Of a stretch of 64,000 nucleotides of DNA, positions 56,195-64,000 are shown piece by piece (within the stretch, counting starts at the first letter, position 1; each line of letters begins with the position of its first letter). The notes below the pieces were generated by a model. The model made no database searches. It worked only from the letters and a program-made list of their open reading frames with translations, and had not been told where the DNA came from. The stretch spans positions 421,501 to 485,500 of the forward strand of contig JAOTON010002092.1 of assembly GCA_034440635.1 (NCBI GenBank), read 5' to 3'. This DNA comes from Lepas anatifera. Taxonomy: Eukaryota; Arthropoda; Thecostraca; Lepadidae. The position numbers and the translations under genes were made by a program.

Positions 56195-57889
56195 GTATGT
56201 TCCAGTGAACTGAAACTCCTTGGTATCATTTGCACCTATGATGAAAGGGAGTTGGGGCGTTCCAGGACAAATCGACCAGGACCACCTGGATTGTACATAC
56301 ATAGCATATTCTCAGATTTCGTTCCACCTTGATATACAGGGTTATCAGGGGTGTAGAATTCGGTTTTGAAAATATTTGTTTTCTCAAAATACCGGTTTTG
56401 GAGCTACAACTTATTGAAAATCGTGAAAATCCGTGTTTTTGGCAAAATATGGTGGCATACAATCATTATTTTCTGTGAAGCGGTTCATTATGGATGCTGA
56501 TTTAAAAGGTGATTGTATTTAGCATTCTATTATCAAACTTTGAGGCTTTAGTTTTTCGAAAATTATTATTTTTAAGTTTTTGGAAATTTGTTTTTAATTT
56601 TTGAAACCATTTTCTTTAAGTGTGGCCAGTGATTCACCTTCAAATAACCTCCAGAAAATGTTTCTCCCTATTCCTCTGCTTTCTAATAACATCATTTAAA
56701 TTTTGCGTTCTGCAATTTACGTATGTCTTAATCAGCCAAAGAGTGACCCCATGCGCACGAAAATCGGCCGCAGGGCGCGCCACACCGATAGCCGACTGGC
56801 CTTCGGCCAACCGACGATACACACGGGTGTGGTGCTCAGCGGAGACTATGGGTTAGAAGTTTGGTGCTAGGGAAACATGCGTCTACATAACCAAATGGTA
56901 TTGTGGAAATTTTCATATTATATGATATATAATCATATCTTTTGGATATTGTATGATTAATGCGCATTAACCTATGATTGACTATTTTAACCTAGTTTTA
57001 AGCACCTATTAGCAGGGTTGGAAAAAAACCCGGGTTTTTTATAAAAAAGCCCGCGGGTCCGAGTTTTTTGCGAATTTTTGTGTTTTTTTCGGCTTTTTAA
57101 TTTTTGTTTTGTAGCATTCTTGTCAAACCGTTTCTAGATTAATGCCATTGTTTGAGCACGCATTAAGACTGTGATGCTTTCAATATCATCGTTGCTTATC
57201 AGTCTTTGCCTCACGTGGCGGAGGGGAGAAGAAGCTCCTATTCCCCAAGCTGTCCTGAAGTACCCGATTGACGGCTGCGTGCAGAACCCTTCATAGTTTT
57301 ATGGGCACCCATGGATAAGAAAAGTGAACCGATTTTTGACCAGAATAACAAGTTTTGGGGTTTATTAACTCATCCACTGCTATGGTTATACGGCGTTGTC
57401 GACTTAGAAAGCAAGTGCGACAAGCGCCGCACCACTGCGCCCCACCCGCACCACTGCCCCCAGGAATTTACTTTCACTTTTTCCTAAATCAGCTCATATT
57501 CCTCAGGGACAAATGCTAGCGCTTGGAAATCTTAGTCTGGTACATCAATAAGGGCCAGATCACAATTCTCAGAGCAGACCAGGGGTGTATCCATTATTTG
57601 CTCAGGGGGAAGGGGGCGTGGATATAGGCTCAGAGGCACTGCACGGGGCCCCAAGTACAAAGGTCGCTAATGAAAATAAAAAGAAGGTCAGCGGTGGCTG
57701 ATGGGATTGTGGAGTGAATTGGTGTGGTTCACGTGACTTTTATTGGCTGTTTTTACCTCCCTTGCTCGTTTCCTTTGCCTATCTAGCTGAATAAAGCGTG
57801 GTATCCTGTTTATTATTTTGTGACCCGGGGACCATCTCTGAGGTGCCCCCAACACGAATTCTTTGGGCAGACTAATAAAAATTGGCCGG
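56195..57889. other. Catulin intron 4 or 3' flank, unassigned
   Basis: No exon found. 56380-56620 is A/T-rich with GTTTTTGGAAATTTG-type runs, and 57010-57110 has T-rich low complexity. 57570-57660 holds hAT-type debris (CAGGGGTGTATCCATT). Confidence 0.4.
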
Positions 57890-58545
57890 CGCCTTGAGAC
57901 AAAACCTGCCCTCCCGCCTGAAAAAAACTTTTGAGTCGCCCGAAAACGAGTCTAGGGATCCCCGAGACCAGCTCTAGGGGCCCCCACGAACCAAGACAAA
58001 CTCTTCAAGGTCCTCGAGACCAACACTGGGGGCCCCAAGAACAATTCTTGGCGTCTCCCGAAACCAGCTCTGGGGACCCTAAGGACAGAATCTAGGGACC
58101 CCCCGAAACCAACTTTCAGTCAGGTTCGAGACCAACTCTATGGGCCGACGCGATAAACCCTCGAAGGCCTTGGAGATCAACTCTGAGGCCACCGATGCGA
58201 ATTCTTAAAGGCCAGCCGAGAGCAACCCTGGGCTCCCCGAGAAAACTTTTCGGATCCCCAAGTCAGACTCTTGGGTCCACCGAGACCAACTCTGGTGGCC
58301 CTCAGAGACCAGGTCTGGGCGCCCCCCCCCATGACAAGCTCTTGAGGGTCCTCCAGGCCAACTCTGGAAACCCCGGGAAAACTTTTGGGGCTGCTTCAGA
58401 GACCAAATCTGGGGGGCCCAGAGATAAACTCTGGTATCCCGATAGCTGAATATGGGGGCCCCAATTCAAAATTTTGCTGGGTCCTGCCAGACCAACGCTT
58501 GGGCCCCTGAGACTTGCTATTGAGAGTCTCCGAGACAAACATTGT
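57890..58545 (+). repeat. GC-rich minisatellite array 5
   Basis: Units of about 24-28 bp close to GAGACCAACTCTGGGGGCCC, the same family as 16860-18360 but more diverged and with CCGAGA for CTGAGA. It shows that the array type exists outside the 22.4-kb insertion. Confidence 0.85.
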
Positions 58546-59149
58546 GATGGTGTCCGTCTTCTTATAATCAACTTGGGGAACATAAATCAGAAAACGACAA
58601 GAGGCCGCGCGGGAAGCTCTTTACAGAGCTTAAGTTCAGCCAAGGGGAGAGGCGGTCGCCCCGCCTTGGCTGCGCACCTGGAGTACAGCACGTGACTCCA
58701 CCACGATAAGCCTTAGAGGCTCCATGAGCTGGACAATGAAACTATTCGTGTGTCTCAGGTCAAAGTCAGTCAGAGTCACAATCTGAGACTGCACTGTTAC
58801 TTTGGCATATTTTGAACCTGCAGAGATGTTTATAAATTGATTAAGATATATTCTATCTAAGAGCGGATAGTGACCTCGAACTGAGCTTAGGTCAGGTCTT
58901 TTTACATTTTGACCTGCTAAGCTCGTGTCATACCTCATTTGATTTTCCGTAGCGTAAAATGGCAACAGTTTTTAATTAGGTATTTGGGCTTTCGGGCGCA
59001 AAAATCTCCTAGGCGCCCACCCGTGTCCGTAAAAATGTAGCGATTAGGTTTTGGATTGCCTTTGGGCAAATTTATTTATATATTTTCGACGTGTGCATTA
59101 GGCAGCATTTGTATATCAGTGGTTGACAGATATTATCACTTAAACCAGC
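58546..59149. other. Spacer with a TTAA-element fragment
   Basis: 58750-58975 carries CTCAGGTCAAAGTCAGTCAG, GCTTAGGTCAGGTC, TTTTGACCTGC and CTCATTTGATTTTCCGTAGC, matching the interior style of the TTAA elements, without termini. Confidence 0.5.
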
Positions 59150-59900
59150 ACATCAGAGAGATGAAGGCGTTTTGACAAAAATTGTCTTCTTCAGCATCTA
59201 TGGTAGGAGGGATAAGGAGCCCGTCACCAAGACATGCAGCAGTTTCATCGTTTGGATTTTTTGTGCAAAATTATCGTGCGACAGAACTATAAAGGCACCG
59301 TTTTTGAGGATATTCAAATAATGTTTCTTGAATTATTCTATAATGTATACAAGCAAGCTTCGATATGAGACATTCTAGACTTATCATTGTTGTAAATGAT
59401 GTTCGATTTTTATTTGATCATCATTTTTGTTGTTTCTTTTTTATATTAAACTATTATTATTTCTCTCCCTTTGTTTAACAACTCCTAATACAGCCGCAGA
59501 TTTTGTCCATTTCATGAAGCCTGGCCTAAGGCTAAAAGTATCATTTTAGTTATATGTGCTGCTTCTGTAGCTTTCCTATTACCTTTGTTTTTACAAACTA
59601 CTATAATTTTAGCTCTATCCCAGTTTGGTAGATATTTTTTTCCTGGAATGTATGACAAATGCACTGAATTCTGGGTTGTTTCGAAGGGCTCTTCTATGTT
59701 CTTTTAATCTTGTTTTTTAGACTCTTTCCTCTTTCACGTATGTGCGATTTCGTACACAACCCGCACGGCACCTGGTACACTACACTTTTTGGTTCTGGGT
59801 CATCTGAACTTTCTTTTTCGCTAAGATGCTACTAAGTTTTTTACCGGAACAAAATGCTACTTTGCAACCCTTTTCTTCAAGTTTGTTTGCAATAATGATG
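59150..59900 (-). mobile_element. Penelope-like element, left inverted half
   Basis: The minus strand reads the C-terminal part of a Penelope-like protein: ANKLEEKGCKVAFCSGKKLS, a frame change, EPKSVVYQVPCGLCTKS and GKSLKN, RRALRNNPEFSAFVIHS, GFMKWTKSAAVLGV. This is the linker and GIY-YIG endonuclease (PCGLC...YIG...RxxEH), here decayed (HIR for YIG). The terminal repeat follows (59165-59395) with a hammerhead-type CTGAAGA (TCTTCAG at 59188-59194 on +). Confidence 0.75.
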
Positions 59901-60450
59901 GATACCTGCAAGAAGAGATAAAACATATTATGACCTCGTTCACGAAGCTAAAATATCCGAGAGGATTTCTGATAGATATGAAGAAGAAAGCTCTAGATAT
60001 AAGAAAACGATCCGCGAAATCCAACAAAAAGGAACAGATACGATGTGTTACGATACCTTACTCCAAACCAGCTGAAACAGGCTTCATGAAATGGGCAAAA
60101 TCTGCGGCTGTATTAGGAGTTTGTAAAGCTAAGAGAGAGAAAATAGTAATAGTTTTATACAATAATAACAAAAACAATAATGATGATAAAATAAATATAG
60201 AACATTATTCAGAACAATGATAAGTCTAGAATTTCTCATATCGAAGCCTGCTTGTATACATTATAGAATAATTCAAGAAGCATTATTTGAATATCCTCAA
60301 AAACGGTGCCTTTATAGCTCTGTCGCACGATAATTTTGGACAAAAATCCAAACGATGGAACTGCTGCATGTCTTGGTGACGGGCTCCTTATTCCTCCTGC
60401 CATAGATGCTGAAGAAGACAATTTTTATCGAAACGCGTTGATCTGTCTGC
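59901..60450 (+). mobile_element. Penelope-like element, right inverted half
   Basis: The 96-codon frame 59930-60220 reads TKLKYPRGFLIDMKKKALDI, RCVTIPYSKPAETG, FMKWAKSAAVLGVCK. This is the RT-to-endonuclease linker joined by an internal deletion to the endonuclease tail. The 3' terminal repeat (60229-60445) is the inverse of 59165-59395 and contains CTGAAGA (60409-60415) and GAAAC (60430-60434), the fixed core of a hammerhead ribozyme. Inverted terminal arrangements and hammerheads are known for Penelope-like elements. Confidence 0.8.
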
Positions 60451-62465
60451 TGTGTTGGTTTAAGTGATTAGGCAGCATATTTGTCTGTTTACGGAACCTA
60501 AAGTATGTATGGTCCAGTATTATACATTGTGGGTTATTTTAACACGGCTTTGCCTTCGATTTTGGAATCACGGCAATTGTGTGCTATTTTCCAATGAGAT
60601 AACATGGACATGCTTGTGCTGCATAGAGATGCTCTAGCGCGTCGTTGGACTCAGTAGCTAACAGTTGGGGTACAGTATCCACTTGAAAGGGCTGGTTCCC
60701 AAAAAGATAGTATAACGTGGCACATCTGTCATGTAGGTATGGTAAGTCCCACTAACGCATTTCAACGCAATAAATCACGGTGAAAAGGTGCAAAGAAACT
60801 GAAGGAACTTACCATTTGAAGAGAACAAAAACTCCGGCCACAGGTTCACAGTTTCGCGCACAATGGCGGCCGGAAATAAATACTTGATGGAAACGTGTTC
60901 CTTTACATGAAAAAAACCAGGCACTTTGCTTATTTCTCAAGGATTTTCATCCTAAATATAGTGATAAGCGTGTCAACCGAATCGGATTCATCTGGAAAAT
61001 GAGTGGCTCGGTCCAAATTTAAGGCAAAATCGAGTCTGGAAATCGATTTCATGATATTGGATGCAGTTTTCCGTCCTTTATGAACCCATCAAATGTGTTT
61101 TGCATAAACTTACACCGGATTGGAGCTGATGTTGTTCTGCGTTATTCGAATTTTCAAATGTTGATTCTAGCAAAAGTGTATCAACACTAATCTAATAAAG
61201 AGATGGTGTTAAGTGATGCCGTTTTCCGAAACAATCACATGAAAAGTGTAGTACTACATGGTTTTGATGAACGATTACATGTTTTGTGTTTTATGATCCT
61301 TGGATGGAGAACAAAGACTAAGTTTGTGTAAGATGACACAGGGGTGTAAAGAAGCACAATTCGGATTTTAGCGGTTGCTTTTGAAATTGGTTTACATTGA
61401 ATCGATTTTCAAGCAAAAAATGCTGCGAAATGCGGATGATTAGTTCAACTGACCAGATAAAGATAAATTAACCCGAATAAATCGTGCAAATAAATGCGTT
61501 CGGGTATAATTGGAGTCGCTTAAGGCAGGTATGAAAATCCAAAAAGTGTAAACTTTTTTACAGTGTATTTCAAAACAAAGGCTTCGTGAAACGGGTGGCT
61601 TTTTGTTCGTCCATTCACACACTTTTTGTAAAAATACAGATAAAGCCTCTCATATCAACGAAGATATTCGTAGCCGTCTTCTTTGCCTTCGTTGAAATGA
61701 GTTTACAGTGTACCTGCTGAGATTTTCAGCGCTGTTTCGTGAACAGGCTTGTGTATTCATATAATGTATACAATTTGGTTCAGTGAGCTTTCGATAGATC
61801 TGCATTTCTCTTAAAGCGACTGTTGCGAGCTAGGGTGCTGCTATTGATACTTTAAATGTCTTTAAAAAGGTCATCCGTAATGATAAATGCTCTGAGACAG
61901 CCGGAACAAAAACAAAACTCAATGGGAGTACACCTAATTGTCGAAATTCTAAAAAGGGCTATCTATAGAAAAAATAGGCTGGAAGATTAGGAAACTCATT
62001 TTTCCCATATTCAATCACTCAACACAAAAATATTGTCTCTTCCTTTTCTACCTTGGGTCGACCTAAGCATCGCGTATAATTACAAATCTGGCTGCTTGCA
62101 GCAGCTGAGGCTATGTCATTTGATACCATTTATTTTGCAGCATGCGATGCCAAATGGAAATGGATTCCTTCGTGGTCTGAAATTAAAAAAAGACCCATCT
62201 ATTTTGAACTTTAAAGCGTGCAGATTTTCTTTAGATAGATCTTAAGTATAAATGAAATATGCCAAGACTGGTTTCTCGACACGCTCTTCAAAATTTTATC
62301 TGTGTTCCAAACAAATTATCAACGTGGGACGCTGACTTTCATTTTGGTCAATTTGTTTGTGAGGTTTCCGATTACGTAAATTCACGAAATATCCTATACG
62401 CAATGCTATTTTGATACTTTTAGGAAAAGTGATGGAATCAACACCAGCAATGAGTGATGCCTCCT
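60451..62465. other. Unassigned AT-rich region
   Basis: No gene, SINE or terminal repeat recognised; frames are short. Confidence 0.45.
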
Positions 62466-63665
62466 TAACCCTTGCCCCGGTGGCGGGTTACGAGCCACCT
62501 TCGCCCTGGTGGGGGGTAAAAAAGACCCCCACGATCTCAAAAACTAAGAGAGCTAGAAAAAAGCCCAAAACGGCAATCGAAAGCTCTTCGAAAATGATAT
62601 CGAAAATACTTCGCTCATTTTTCTTGTCAGGTCAATATCAAGGTCACCAGAGGTCAAAATACGTCAAAATCGCTAATATAAGGTGTACTAAGAAAACCTC
62701 ATATATCTCAGACACTATGATAGCTAGAAACATTTTTCTAACACCATTCGAAAGCTCTTGAGATGCACTTTCATTACAGTGCCATTCATTTTCGTATCAG
62801 GTCAAAGCCTAGGAAGCTACAGGTCACTAAATATTGGGCATATTCTTGGGAATGTCCATAGCCACCCATGCATAAAAGCGTTTACTTTTTCGCTAATAGC
62901 TTCCAAACCAAACAAGATACAGCCATAGTTTATGCATCATTGCAATCCTCTCGTCAATACGAATCGAATGATATATGATATTGCTATGCCAGGTCAAATT
63001 TAAGAATTTGACCTGACCCAGGTCAACGGTCTGACCCAACTTGACCTGGTATAGTCATGATGTATATCATTTGACTGCCAGTGACTATACAAACACTTTG
63101 GTGACAAAATAAAAGCTCTATCTTAGTTTATTCAAATCTTATAGAAGAAAACACCAAAAAATGCTTATTTGACCTAAGGTGACCTTTTAAAGGTCACAAG
63201 TCAAAAATTTTGGCATCAGCTTCAGAAATGGGCTAAGAGCAAGTCGCAACCGATGTTTGAAGTTGATTCCATCCATACTTACTGAGAAAAGCTCATTTCG
63301 TGATTTTCCCCATGTATTGACAATGGGGAGGTCATGCTCTGCACATGACCTTAGGTCACCAATATCAAAAATCCCGGAACAAATGTTGTAGCTCCTGGTG
63401 GGCCCAATATGTGGTATACGTTTGAACTTGATCGATTAACGCCTCTTTTAGTTATGCGGTCCTAAACATTTTTTGAGGTGAGGTCACTTCACCTGGCCTG
63501 GTGACCTGACCTGATATGACCTTGGGCCAAAATTGTCAGGACAGATGTAAAAATTATGAAAGAACAGCTAGACCAAGTTTGGCGGCTTTGCGCGCCGCCG
63601 TTTTTTGGTCACTTCGGAAAAACCCGAGGGGGGTCTAAAAAGACCCCCACCCGGGCGAAGGTTAA
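62466..63665. mobile_element. TTAA-ended, AGGTCA-rich element (copy 6)
   Basis: TTAACCCTTGCCCCGGTGG (62466-62484) and CCCACCCGGGCGAAGGTTAA (ending 63665). Inside are AGGTCAATATCAAGGTCACC, TGACCTGACCCAGGTCAACG, GACCTAAGGTGACC and GGTGACCTGACCTGATATGA. The subterminal GGCGGCTTTGCGCGCCGCCG hairpin echoes GGCGGCGCTTTGCGCCGCCG in copy 4. 1200 bp, non-coding. Confidence 0.85.
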
Positions 63666-64000
63666 GTGACATCGGCCAGTAAATCTGAAAAGGTTCACTC
63701 TGGCTAACGAGAAGCTGCTCATTCCGAAAGTAAGAACTCATAAGCTTTATGCTCATTGTTAGTTTTCTTTAAGGCTGCCTTAGAATTTTGAAATTATTTT
63801 GTTAACGCATAGATAACATTATACCTGGATTTAACACCAAATTTACTGTTATCTATGTCTACTCCCATTAAATGCCAGGTCTAATGTTGTATATGGCCAA
63901 TGTCGTCAAAATCGTCTTTTACGACAATTTGCGAGCCGCCATCACTAGCTCCTCTCTGCGGGCAACGAAAGACTTGAAAACGCCTCTGAACTTTTAAACA
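63666..64000. other. Unassigned end of window
   Basis: No feature recognised in the last 335 bp. Confidence 0.4.

Overview
This is nuclear DNA from an animal, most likely a marine or otherwise transposon-rich invertebrate bilaterian. Evidence: GT-AG introns in a recognisable alpha-catulin gene, a USP8-type deubiquitinase copy, a CR1-like LINE, tRNA-headed SINEs, a Penelope-like element, and hAT-like and TTAA-targeting DNA elements. I cannot name the species from sequence alone. Bacterial features (RBS, operons, CRISPR) do not apply. Apart from the two host genes, almost everything recognisable is mobile or repetitive.

Layout. 1-484 and 22875-23282 are two halves of one intronless, decayed USP8-like coding sequence. 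A 22.4-kb nested insertion (about 486-22874) splits it, with CAGGGGCGCA/TGCGCCCCTG termini and a CGTCTCA repeat on both sides. Inside the insertion are a MITE candidate, a 5.1-kb CR1-like LINE (2551-7646), large GC-rich minisatellite arrays (9.6-11.6, 12.7-13.2, 14.7-15.8, 16.6-19.0 and 22.3-22.9 kb), a TTAA element (11669-12713), a near-perfect 67-bp-arm hairpin (19147-19283) and a palindromic element with two inverted transposase-tail remnants (19772-21575). 24.3-26.0 kb is a second, inverted copy of the sequence into which the LINE inserted. 26-33.5 kb is GC-rich and mostly unassigned: a possible LTR, 157-bp tandem repeats on both sides of a promoter-like insert, and a decayed satellite.

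33.5-45.1 kb is a mosaic of hAT-like and TTAA elements plus a 3.77-kb DNA transposon with a decayed transposase (35844-39608). 45.4-56.2 kb carries four consecutive internal exons of alpha-catulin (CTNNAL1) on the + strand. Two of its exon borders have been tandemly duplicated together with their splice sites. 57-64 kb holds another minisatellite, a head-to-head Penelope-like pair with hammerhead-type cores, and a further TTAA element.

The most distinctive theme is a family of 0.8-1.5-kb TTAA-ended elements (at least seven copies here) packed with AGGTCA/TGACCT hexamers, the nuclear-receptor half-site. One copy has at least 20 in about 1 kb, where about 0.5 is expected by chance. Two copies have matching uninterrupted paralogous sites elsewhere in the window, which shows TTAA-specific insertion directly.
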